Shown here piece after piece: positions 47,117 through 57,627 of a DNA stretch of 64,000 nt (its first letter is position 1; the number at the start of each line of letters is the position of its first letter). Location: assembly GCA_013180625.2 (NCBI GenBank), contig SNVD02006216.1:1-64000 (forward strand). Reading direction: 5' to 3'. The notes beneath the pieces were generated by a model. It ran no database searches, was not told the DNA's origin, and worked only from the letters and a program-made list of their open reading frames with translations. The DNA is from Boswellia sacra (Eukaryota > Streptophyta > Magnoliopsida > Sapindales > Burseraceae). A program made the position numbers and the translations under genes.

Positions 47117-47694
47117 AACACACATGAGGACAAACAAGCAAAACATTGCATATTGCAAATGGTCTATCACACAAACAGGAGCACCATGATTGGAATGAAA
47201 TTTGAGTCTATCAATGAGAATCTCCAACACCCACTTGCGTGCATTTGAGAAGGACTTTACACGGGAAGGATAGAGGATTTTGGAGGTAAGGTCACGATGG
47301 AGGAGCCGCCGAGTAGGGCCGTAAGGGGCTGAGCCGATGTTATGCTGATTGCCACTGATAAGTTTCTCCACTGGGAGAGCAGGTGGACGGTTTACGAAGA
47401 TGGCAACAGGTTGGAACAAGGCTTGATGAGCAAAAAGCGATTGGCAATGAAGATTGCAGGCCTGGAGCCAAAATGGAGAGTGATAATCGGGCCACATTTC
47501 ACGTCCAGGTTTCAGAGGATGGGCTTGATTTCAGCGAAAGATTTAAGCAGCAAATGAAAATTTCCAATGATGGGAATGGAAGGGGGACCTGGAAGGATTT
47601 TGTGGGAGGTCGATGCCTTGGTGAGAAGAGTGAAGAGGAGCTTGATGAGGGCCAGAATGGAGAGTAAGATGAGGAGAATGAACCAGGTTCCCAT
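47117..47694 (-). pseudogene. CYP89A pseudogene, 5' half (split by nested transposons)
   Basis: It starts with ATG at 47,694 and MGTWFILL, then a membrane anchor and hinge (LPGPP instead of PPGP). It continues to the SYGPTWRLL equivalent (APYGPTRRLLHRDL) and the AMFCLFVLMC segment, where Copia-2 interrupts it. A frameshift or stop after about residue 60 (around 47,510) separates the first ORF from the second. Together with 34,401-35,368 it forms one decayed P450. Confidence 0.9.
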
Positions 47695-48675
47695 GTTGTA
47701 AAAAAAAAATGAAGAAAATTTGACAAAATGGAGTTGGTATCTTAGTGGGGTAAAGGTGTCAATAGCAACATGTACCTGAAATGAGAAAAGAAGGACAAGA
47801 CTTCAATATTTTTTCTAGTTAAAATCGTCAATTACAATAGGTGATAAATGACATGATATTTTAAGATAAATATATTGATCATATCTTATTAATAGTATTT
47901 ATCGTAATTATCTCTATAATAATGATACAAATGTCAAAATCAGATATATAAATTTTAAAAATGAATATATTTATGTAACAATCAATCACATCCTTAGATA
48001 AAGATACGAGATAAATATAACACGATCTCTAATAAGATCTCCATCTATATTACATAATAGAATAACATATTATTAGACACTTTAAAATTAAAAACTATAA
48101 CAACATACACGCAAAATAGAAGCAATATATGTGCAAAGAACAATTTATATATAATCACCCAAACTAATTATAATTTTCTTTTCCTTCTCATTTTTCTTCT
48201 TCTTTCTTCTGTTTCCTTAACTTTTCTTCTTCGTCTTCTTCTGTCGCGGCTTTGCACTTCTCTCTTTGGTTTTATTCTCTTGGGTTAGTATATATGGAAG
48301 CCAAGGTTTTGTTCTGTTAAATACAAAAAAATCTCCAACACTAATAATATCTAGAGCAACCCGAGGAAGTCATTAAATGCCTTTTATGAATCTTGTCCCA
48401 TGCAGTGTCTTAAACCATGCATTTAGTTCCTTTGCTGCATAAGAGGATTATCAATTGCCAAAATGTTGACTTGCATTGAAAATTTTTCCGTTGGACATAG
48501 TTAAAACATGTGGAGCATTTTCCTCGCTACAAAGTTTATCACACGATAAATCTCACTCCAACCCATAAAGTTTGACTAATATTGCATAAGTGCGGCATTG
48601 TACTTTCATTTTACAAAATAATTAATTATGTAATTAATAATAAGTAAGAATGATTGAACTCTATTGTAGGTAAAA
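47695..48675. other. Intergenic region upstream of the split P450
   Basis: AT-rich, with a pyrimidine-rich stretch at about 48,175-48,290. No supported gene. Confidence 0.55.
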
Positions 48676-50245
48676 TAATACTATATATTTGTTTTTATCA
48701 CTTAATACTTTTTAGATTTAAACACTTTTTAGAACTTAATTTAAACCACTTAAAATTATATTTGTTTGCTCTTTTATATAACTCTTAAAAAAAGTGGTAA
48801 GAGAACATCTTATTTTTAATATGATATTTTTACTCTTGTAATAAAAAATATAAAATATTTATATTTCATTTATACAAATTCGTAAAATTAAATCAAATTT
48901 ATTTTTTATTCAAATAACTAATGTTATATTTATGACAATCTCTTAAAAGTAAAATAGTTAATAAAATTGAATTAAAATTCTTTTCTTTTACTATTTGTTA
49001 CAATCTTTTAAAAAATTATTTTTATTAAATTTAACAATTCAAAGTTATTATAATCATCTTACAAGTATTTAAGATATAAGATTATATACACACATATAAT
49101 ATATTAAATTAACTATATAATTTGTTCTCCAAAAGATATTTTGATTGATTAATTAGATATTTTAAAGTTTTAAGTTTTCTAGTTAATTTGAATGTGAAAT
49201 ATTTATTTTTGTTATGAAAATTAAAATATATGGCTTTAAATATATGTAAAATAAATAGTTTACAAAATTAAATTGAAATATTAATATAGTGATAAATTAA
49301 TAAGCTTATTTATTATAAAAACCAATATATTTATATTTTGTTTGATATAAGTCAAGATTATCAATAATTATATACTTTAATTATTTCTTAATTAATTTAT
49401 TACATTAAATTTTTATTTATTTTAATTTTATTAGCCAATGCATATAAAACAAGTCAAATTTTAAAAATTCAAATAAATTATATTATTATAATTATTCTTT
49501 TTATATATTTTATCTCATATACAAACATAATTTAATTTTTAAATTAAAATTTGAATTTCAAATGCAGTAGGTAATATTATATTATTTAAATATTTTATTT
49601 AAAACAAAAAATAAAAAATTTTGAAAATTCGATCCCTGGAGCCGTCGTTCCGGGCCCCTGTCCGCCACCAATCGTCGGCGATATAGTGCGTTTCATACAC
49701 CGATTACACCATCATGATTGGATTTGACTGACCTATAAGGCTGTTGAAATGATTCTTGTTGAAATAGTGGCATTTTGTCATAAAATACCCAAAAACATTC
49801 GGCGGTCGAATGTTTTGCAGCCTTTAACGGACAAATGTTGCTGTTTCCTGTAAAAAAAATCCGACAGCCATGTAGAGCGAGCCGAGGCACTAATGATGGT
49901 ACTAGTGGTGTTGCTGCACGTGTGATTCCGGTGAAGGTTGACGACGGCTGGCCAACAATGACAACAAATGTCGGCGATTGTCCGGTTTCCAAAATTTGAA
50001 TAAAAAAATAAAATATTCAATATTAATATATTTTTATTTTTAATATGAAATATTTTTAATTAATTATATTACTCTTATTAATTGAATATAAGGGGTATTT
50101 ACGGAATAAAAAATTATCACAAGAGGACAGCTTAAACATTTCAAACTTTTTAAACATTTGGAAGAAAAATAGTGATAAATTTTCGCTTTTTATTTTCAGA
50201 CAATTTCATATTAAAATAAGCTATTAGATATAAAAATAAACATGC
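48676..50245. repeat. Degenerate relative of the Harbinger-like element at 43,798
   Basis: The first about 250 bp (TCACTTAATACTTTTTAGAT onward) closely follow the start of the element at 43,798. The last about 120 bp contain AGTGATAAATTTT... resembling its end. The termini have decayed, so boundaries are approximate. A GC-richer internal segment (about 49,625-50,000), absent from the first copy, contains a 99-codon minus-strand ORF without recognisable domain; it may be captured or inserted DNA. Confidence 0.55.
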
Positions 50246-50892
50246 AAAAAATTTTTATTCTCTTAAATTTGAATGGATTCAAATTTCAGAGGTCCAATCA
50301 AACGGACTCTAATTGACCAATAGCCAAAACTAACTTACCATCCAAGACAATAGAATCAACCCTCAACATTTTTCCAGCAAACTTTGATCATGGTCGTAAT
50401 TTGAATTTTTAAAATCGTAAACTCTTGTCCTTGTATTAGTGTATTTTAATCTTTAAACATTTATCATAAAACAAAAGGACAATTTGTGGGCCCCCATTAT
50501 TTGCCAAAAGTTCAATGTCCACCCCAATTTTTCAAAAATCATCACAAAACGCCTAGTCATTAATAATTTTCTATTAAAATAAACTGATAATGTTATAATG
50601 TCATTTATGCTCTTGTCGATCAAGTAAAATATCATATTTCTTCATTTATCTTTTAAAATTTTGGAAAATTTTGAAAGTGTTAGAAATTAAACTTGACACG
50701 TAATTTACAAAGTATGAGATTTACCATCAAGCCAAAGAAAATTTAATTTTATGTGAGTAAAAAACTTATTTAACTGATTTAAATGAAATAATGGCTCATT
50801 CACTAAAGCAACCCACCACAACTAAATTTAATTCCAATAACACCTAAATTGCAATCAAACTCAAATTCTAATGGCACAATCCCAACCAAAAT

Positions 50893-51088
50893 TATTTCTT
50901 TCTTTTCTATTTGTTAAGAAAATCAAATATAAAATAGAAACCTAATCTAAATAAAGAAATAAAATCTATATCAAAATAAAAATAAAATATATATCAAAAT
51001 GAAAAGATATATATTTTTTACTTTCATTAGGTTTCCATTTTCTATTTGATTTTCTTAAAAAGAAAAAAAGAAAAGAAAAGAAAGAAAT
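50893..51088. mobile_element. MITE-like inverted repeat beside the truncated P450
   Basis: About 196 bp. AAGAAAATCAAATATAAAAT near the left and its inverted partner near the right (51,026-51,058) share about 31 bp with few mismatches, and outer TTTCTTTCTTTTCT tracts extend the pairing. The centre is ATATATC-rich. Non-coding. Confidence 0.6.
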
Positions 51089-51175
51089 CTGAGAGAAATC
51101 AAATTACTTCATTCCCATAGATTAAATAATGTTTATGTTAAATTTAAATATTATATTTTCTAAGTTATAGGTAAC

Positions 51176-52124
51176 TGCAGAGCCGTGGACGTTGCGTCAG
51201 TCCCCGCATCAAGAAACTCTTGAGCATAAATTGACTATTTTATTTTCTTTTATCTTTCTGCTGTCCTCTTCTGAGAGCTGCAAATCGAGCAACGTATGGA
51301 TGGTACTACATAATCTACATTCTCATAATATTTGTCCTTGTCGTCATTACTTAAATTAAACCCCTTTTGCTTTATCTACTTTCTTGTTTTTATGAGAGGG
51401 ATAAGTATGTTTTCTTTGTCTTGAAGGATCTGCATGACTCCTCCCAACGCTTTCCAAACAAAATCTTTCCGAGGCTTGGCCAGAAATTGAGAACCTGGAA
51501 TGTTTGGAACCCCAAAAGGAAACGCCCCTGACCATGTTCTATCTCTCTGATTTTCTTCTCCTCAAGCTTGTCGCCAAAACACATGAGGGCTAACAAGGAA
51601 AACATTGGATATTGCAACAGGAGCACCAGGCTTGGACTGAGATTTGAGTCTATCATGAGAATCTCCAATTTCCACTTGCGTGCAAGTGAGAAGGACTTTA
51701 CACGGAAAGGATGGAGGATTTCTGAGGTAAGGTTGCGGCGGAGGAGCCGCCAAGTAGGGCCATAAGAGGCAGAGCTGATGTTATGCTGGTTGCTACCCAT
51801 AAGTTTGTCAGCTGGGAGAGGTGGTGGACAGTCTGCAAAGATGGCACCATTTTGGATCAAGGGTTGATAAGCAAGAGAGCGATTGGCAACGAAGATTGCA
51901 GGCCTGGAGCCAAGACGGACAGTGACGACGGGGCCATATTTTGCGTGCAAGTTTCGGATGATGGCCTCTGTTTCAGAGAAAGATTTAAGCAGCGATAGAA
52001 AGTTGCCAATGATGGGAATCGTGGGAGATTGTGGGAGATTGATGCCTTAAGTGAGAAGAGTTAAAAGAACCATGATGATTGCGGAAATGGAGAGTAAGAT
52101 GAGAAGGATGATCCAGGTTTCCAT
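51176..52124 (-). pseudogene. Truncated CYP89A pseudogene (N-terminal half)
   Basis: It starts METWIILL at 52,124 but hits an in-frame TAA at codon 26, and the PPGP hinge region is shortened. The frame then recovers ([10 protein letters not shown] to FGKRWEES, 51,950-51,390), including the FGDKLEEKKI segment. Further frameshifts follow. Homology ends abruptly at about 51,176 inside the I-helix (ETTST-ALQ region), so K-helix, PERF and haem loop are missing. The break lies about 90 bp from the MITE at 50,893-51,088. Confidence 0.9.
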
Positions 52125-53149
52125 GATGTAAAAATGAAGAAAATCTGGAAAATTGGAGTTGGTGTGCTACTGAGAGGCGTCAATGGCATGTATAGTATAC
52201 ACGAAATAAGATAAGACGGAAACAGGGCTTCACCGTTTCTATCTAATTACGTACAGTTGTTAATTAATTGCATGCATTAGATTTTAATATAAAAATATTA
52301 AGTAAGTGTCATGTGTTTTCACTTTTTGTGAATATAATTAAATGTCTAATGAATGGTAAGTGCAGGAATCATTATTTATTACGGTTGACTTCCGAGGAAA
52401 ACATCAACCCTCAAATATATTTTTCCCCCAACCTTTTTTCTCTCAGCAGAGCACTTGTGTCAGATCCTAGCCAGCTGCTCTTCCAGTGAAGCGTTACTAG
52501 GCAATTTTAGGAAAATCCTCAAAAAGTTGACAAAGATGACCAAAAATGTTGGAATCGGAGACGATAGACTTTTCAAGTTCTTAAACATTATTAATGAATA
52601 AAAATAAGAGAATTTATAATCCTCATCCATATAGTACTAGGATCATTTTAAATCTATTTAATTTGTGAATACGAAGGTATAGATAAAAAAGGACTATACC
52701 TAAAATCAAGTCAAGTTTTAATTGTTCAATATTCAAGTTGACTCGGTTAATCATAGGTTTGTCTCATTATTAGTATTTAGCTGTCTTCGACAATTGTTAT
52801 TTTTTTATATTAAGCATAAATTTTATATCATTTAATCAAAAATTTTAATTTAATTTATTTATTTTTTATTTTTATTTAAAAATCAAATACAATAATGCAT
52901 TTATGTAATTTCAATAAAATTAAAAAATTAAAAATTAAATTAAATTTTTGTTAAGAATTTGTAAGAAAAAAATTTAACTATCATGAATATCGATCAAAAC
53001 CATTAAGAAGAAATTCTCATAAAAGACTATTTTTTCTTAATATGACTATTGATTGACTAATTATTATATAATATAAAAAATTATACCATTCAAAAATATA
53101 TTGAGAGCAATAATTTCTCATCAAATTCATATCTAAATACCTTTTTGCG
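52125..53149. other. AT-rich intergenic region
   Basis: Upstream flank of the truncated P450. No ORF or repeat structure could be identified with confidence. Confidence 0.5.
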
Positions 53150-53668
53150 AGGGTATATTATGTCATTACTGACGACACATTGCCCTTAGTAAAATCTTTT
53201 TTATCCCCTTTAGAATTCCCTCAAAATAGGCTATGATGAGAGAGGTTGGCGGCGATAAAATACTATTTCTAAGGGCATTTTACGACTATTTTTTATGGCA
53301 TTACGCCCTTGGTAAAACTCTTTGATTTCTTCACAATTATCATCGATGAAATCTTGCTTCCGTTGATAGACCCTCAAAAAAAGTTATTCTCGAGGAAAAT
53401 TAAAGTTATTTTCGACAACATTTAGCCCACGAAAAAGACCTATGACTTTCCCTATGAATTGGTTATGGTAGAAGAACATGGCGCCAATTCATAACATTTG
53501 CAAGGGCATTTGGTATTATTTCCGATCAGAAGTTTGCCCTTGGTAAAAATAATTGAAACTTTACCACAATGATGGTTGGTCGTGTAGCCGTTGGAGAATG
53601 TGGTTATTACCGAGGGCAAAATTTGCCTTCGGAAGACGTCGTCGGTAATAAACTGTTTTGTTGTAGTG
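53150..53668. mobile_element. CACTA-type terminus (fragment)
   Basis: The right end, inverted, reads CACTACAACAAAACAGTTT at 53,668. Inside it are repeated units such as GAGGGCAAAATTTGCC and AAGGGCATTT/CCCTTGGTAAAA in both orientations, typical of CACTA subterminal arrays but of a different family from the 39.5 kb element. A matching left terminus was not found nearby, so this looks like a truncated element; the left limit is approximate. Confidence 0.6.
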
Positions 53669-53741
53669 ATTGCTTGTCATTTTGAGTCTTCTTACCGCTA
53701 CTAAAAGACTGTAAAAAGAAGATATTGAAAAAAGGTGACGA

Positions 53742-53939
53742 CAGAGGCGGAGTTACACACTCCTCTTGGCAGCCCACCCAAAAAAAAAAAAAAATTGTAA
53801 ATGACATATTCATATATATTTAAGTTTGGCCCCCTTCTGATGATTTTGTTCCTTCTGGCCTCCCTCCTTAATATTGATGTATCACCATTGGCCCGGCCCT
53901 AGCTCCAACTATAAAATCCTGGCCCTGCCCCTGCCCCTG
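53742..53939. mobile_element. hAT-type MITE with perfect target duplication
   Basis: 198 bp. The left end is CAGAGGCGGAG and the inverted right end CAGGGGCAGGGGCAGGG, flanked by a perfect 8 bp direct repeat GGTGACGA (53734-53741, 53940-53947). It is non-coding. The CAGRGGCRG terminus and 8 bp duplication identify a hAT-derived MITE. Confidence 0.85.
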
Positions 53940-53947
53940 GGTGACGA

Positions 53948-54851
53948 TTCAATTCAAACCGTTCTTATAATGCTTTTCAGATATTTAATTAAAAAAGTCT
54001 TCTTTTTTTATTATTATAAAGAAAAACTTATTTCCTAACCTATTCTTTATGTCATAATATTATTCAACAAATTTTATTAACTATTTTCAATATTAAACAT
54101 TTTTTAACAATCATTAGTTTGGAAACCTATTCATTTTTTTAAATAATTAAGATTTGAAGACACTGGAATAGAGAAAACAGTCTTTTGTGAAAAAAAAGTC
54201 CTTAAAAATATTTCTAAATGGTTAAAAAGTGTGTTTAATAACCTTTTTTTTTTTTATAGCAGTGAACAGGAGATAAGGGGTTCACCAAACAAAAGGCTAA
54301 TATGTAACAAAAATAGCATGCAAATGTGCTCTAAGATTAGTTTGAACATGATAAGAGGTTATTTACTTCTAGAAGGTATGCGTTCCTGCAGTTGAAGTTA
54401 TGATGTGGCTGTTTGATTCAATCATTTTTTTCGAGATATATTTAATGCTTCTTATTTTAAGGACAAATTTTTTGAGATTTATTTAATAAATGGTGTTGCC
54501 TATAGCTCCTCATTCTTGTAAATTTTCCTTGTGAATGTTATGATTTCATTTCTGTACAACTTTTTTGAGATTTATGTTAGTCGTTGAATTTCGGGTTAAT
54601 ATATAAAAATAGAAGTCACTGGCTATCCAGTAAATTAAGGGAAAATATAAACCATAAATAAATAACTTTACAGAAAGACTAAAATATTAGTTTAACTCAT
54701 CATTATGCAGCACTTTAAGCTACTGCTAGCTAGCTAGCTTTTGCTACTTTGAACCTGTCTTTTCGTCTCTTTCAGTCTTAATCGCTAGCATCAATTCTTA
54801 AGGCACAATGGATATCTATAGCGTCTGAATGGGGGTGTTCTTTGTTTTTAG
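53948..54851. other. Intergenic region
   Basis: AT-rich, with poly-T runs near 54,247. No gene was recognised before the exon-like piece at 54,852. Confidence 0.5.
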
Positions 54852-54962
54852 GAGTTTAATGAAGCCTCAGAAGTGGGTGAGTCATCAAGCAGTCCTGAGG
54901 TTTCTAGTGGGATTCAAGCTTCAGAGGAGTCAAATAATAGGTCTCCTAGTAAACGTTTGCTT

Positions 54963-54964
<2 letters not shown>
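54852..54964 (+). pseudogene. Exon-like Ser-rich fragment
   Basis: After a TTTTTAG acceptor-like site the frame is open for about 37 codons: EFNEASEVGESSSSPEVSSG and then a segment ending SPSKRLLG. It runs straight into a poly-T tract of about 30 bases. The composition is clearly protein-like, unlike the surrounding AT-rich DNA. The family is not recognised. It may belong to the same broken gene as the next fragment. Confidence 0.35.
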
Positions 54965-54994
<30 letters not shown>

Positions 54995-54995
<1 letters not shown>

Positions 54996-55051
54996 GATCT
55001 TCAGGAGTAAAAGGAATTGGTCCCACAAGTGGAAGACCACTGCACTACAAG
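54995..55051 (+). pseudogene. Cyclophilin-like exon fragment
   Basis: Nineteen codons give GSSGVKGIGPTSGRPLHYK. This resembles the conserved segment of plant cyclophilins (peptidyl-prolyl isomerases) around CTGEKGIG...GxPLHYKG, preceding the FHR catalytic region. The Cys-Thr-Gly-Glu lead is altered and no FHR-containing exon follows nearby. It is interpreted as a relic or captured exon. The family match is from memory and rests on a short segment. Confidence 0.4.
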
Positions 55052-55409
55052 GATATGTATTTTTTTATATTCACTATGTTCAATATTTTGTCCAAATCAT
55101 TTTATTATACCATGACTATGATAGAGTATATGTGTATGTGTTGTGATGCAGTCTCTTAATACTTTTGGAAAATGTTATTGTAAGTTACCACCTTTTTTTT
55201 TGGTATGTTGATCATGTACATTTTCTTAAGCATACATCTTTTCTTAATTAAAATTTTGCTTTATTATTTAAATAATATATTTTCATAAATATGATCTATT
55301 TTGAGTATGTCAAAAAATCTTATTAGAAACCCATACTTGGCAGTGGGAAAACCCTTAAGTATATTTTTTTAATTTTTAACTGACAAGTATTTCTTGAAAT
55401 TCAAAGTCC

Positions 55410-56025
55410 TAAGGGATTGGTTTGACGAAAATACCTAAGCAGGGCCGGGCACTTGGATCCTCGGTTGTTGTCGGATCAGGAAATTTCTTGGAATTCCGAG
55501 GAATTAGGTTGGAGACGGGAAGGGGGAGAAGATTTCTGAGGATTGCCCAGAGCCGAGCCGGGGACAGGGACCATGCTCCCCTCCCCGAACCCGACTCAGA
55601 ATAACTAATAATGAATAATTTAAATTAATTAATTTACAATTATATTAAAACTCAAACCAAATCCAACATTCTAGCCCAAAAGAAAGTTTGCATTTAATGC
55701 CCACGCAAGTATAATTGTGTAAGCTGAGCCCAATTCCAATTATCAAATAATCTCGAAAGAGATAAAAGCACGCGTAGTTGAGGTGTCTAGATTCAAGTAG
55801 AGATCAACACACCAAGTTGCCACTAGGCTAAGCCCAACTTTTGCACATGAAATGTGAAAAGCAATGTAAGTCACCTACTGATTATTATTACATGCAAAAA
55901 AAAAAAAAAAGACAAGGGGAATTGCCTCGTCCCGGTCCCGAAATTTTTGGGAAATTTTTTGGGGAGGGGGACTTAAACGCCGTGCTGAGCATCCCCGGGC
56001 CAGCCACGGGTTTTTGCCAACCCTA
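55410..56025. mobile_element. Degenerate hAT-like element with GC-rich ends
   Basis: The inverted right end reads TAGGGTTGGCAAAAACCCG. The left end TAAGGGATTGGTTTGACG, then AAAATACC and later GCAGGGCCGGG, aligns imperfectly. Both ends contain CCGGGGA/GGGAAATTTC-type motifs like those of the palindrome-centre element. No clear target duplication; the middle is AT-rich and non-coding. Confidence 0.5.
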
Positions 56026-57352
56026 CTAAAGGATACATCTTGTGGCTTTATTTGTGACAATTATATTACAGTTACGTATTTGTGGGTTGGTCAATGCCAT
56101 AGGGTGAAAACCATATTTGGAATACTTGTGGAGGAAAACAAAGAAGTATTAAGATTTTTCTAGTGGTTAATGAATTTACCCATTGGCTCAATGGCAGCCA
56201 ATAATTAAAAATTTTTACATATAAGTTAGTGCAACTGGTTCAATAGATTCATGAAGCCAATGTACATTAAAGTTCATGGTCGCCATGAGAGAAATCTATA
56301 GAAGGAGAGCCAGGACACCCTGTAAAAAGCAGACTTCAAATTCTCTGTCAGTGGAAGACTAATAAGAGCAGTGGTTGAACAACTGAACTTGAAGATTTCC
56401 TATGGGGCAGGCATGAATTAATAACAGTTACAGATACTACTAAAATGCTTTTACCTATTCAAAATCAATAAAATGTGATCTTCATATTTTTAAAACGATG
56501 ATTTCACTGTAATCTAACCCTAGCTAAGCCAAGAAATTAAGAATATATATTGACAACATAAACCTTTCTGAGGTCATGTTTTCACCAGTTGAATTTATTT
56601 ATTAGATAATTAATAATGTTCCAATAGACCATTCTGCAGGTACAGATAAGGAAGAGAAGGCAAAGGTACTTCAAACAAGTTTCCACCAATTAACAATCAG
56701 GCTGTGAGCCTTTGTGCATGCATGCAGTATGGTACATGGATATAACATTGAGAATTTTTTACTCAAGTACTGCTAGTGATATGATATAATGAGATATTAG
56801 TAGTTAGAATCTAATTTAAAAGATTACATACCTCCCTTACATATACTCAGAGTATTATTATTGATTTATGGGTAGAGATTTTTGCAATATAAGACTTGTT
56901 TGCACCATGGAATATTTTATATTTGTAAATTCGTTTGAGATCTAAAATTCTGTAAGTGCTAGGCTTATTACTTTGTCTGACAGTAAATTGATTATTTTGA
57001 GTGGAATAATAATATATACAGACTTTGTATATACAAATTAATTAATATGATATAATATATGAAATTGTAAAACTATATTTTAAAAAATCAATAAAGGAGG
57101 ATCATTGATTAAAGTGACAAATGACAATGTTAAACCTGTCTAGCTTTGGATCTTATTCCCTGTTATAAAGCTTATATCTATATAGAGCTTTTGTTAAAGA
57201 GTTTTTTGTAGTAACTTGATTAGAGATATTTGATTTATATTTCTAAGTTTGAAAATGAAAGAGGTGATCAGGAAAAAAAAAAGACTATTTAAAATTTGTA
57301 GGGTTTATGATATGACGCTATACTTATTTAAAATATATTTGTTATAAATATC
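56026..57352. other. Intergenic region
   Basis: About 1.3 kb of AT-rich DNA downstream of the P450 at 57.6 kb. No supported gene. Confidence 0.5.
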
Positions 57353-57552
57353 AATAATGTTAGGTATACAATCAAGTTGTACAACCTAACTCATATAACT
57401 TGACAGGGTGTGAATTCATTGGATGTGTGGGTTCTATTTTATTTAATAAAAATTAGTTATTTCATTTTTTATTTTTACCCATCCAGTGAATTTATGCCAT
57501 ATCAGATTGTATAAGTTAGATTATATAACTTGATTATATAACTAGCATTATT
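57353..57552. mobile_element. MITE-like inverted repeat
   Basis: About 200 bp. The left end AATAATGTTAGGTATACAAT and the inverted right end AATAATGCTAGTTATATAAT continue into the shared ATCAAGTT segment, giving roughly 35 bp imperfect terminal repeats. Non-coding. It lies just downstream of the P450 stop. Confidence 0.65.
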
Positions 57553-57627
57553 CTATAAATATATTACAAAATGGTTCTCCCCTAGCTATTAAGTGTGGGA
57601 GTGGGGGCAAAATAGCATCACTGTTTA

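Noticed and set aside
49693..49992. 99-codon minus-strand ORF as a gene
   Set aside because: No recognisable domain, no splice context, and it sits inside a decayed repeat; treated as part of that repeat.
55043..55052. CACTACAAGG as a CACTA element start
   Set aside because: It falls inside the cyclophilin-like HYK codons, has no subterminal repeats and no partner terminus.
53668..56025. A complete second CACTA element from 53.2 kb outward
   Set aside because: Only one terminus is visible; no matching opposite end with a 3 bp duplication was found.
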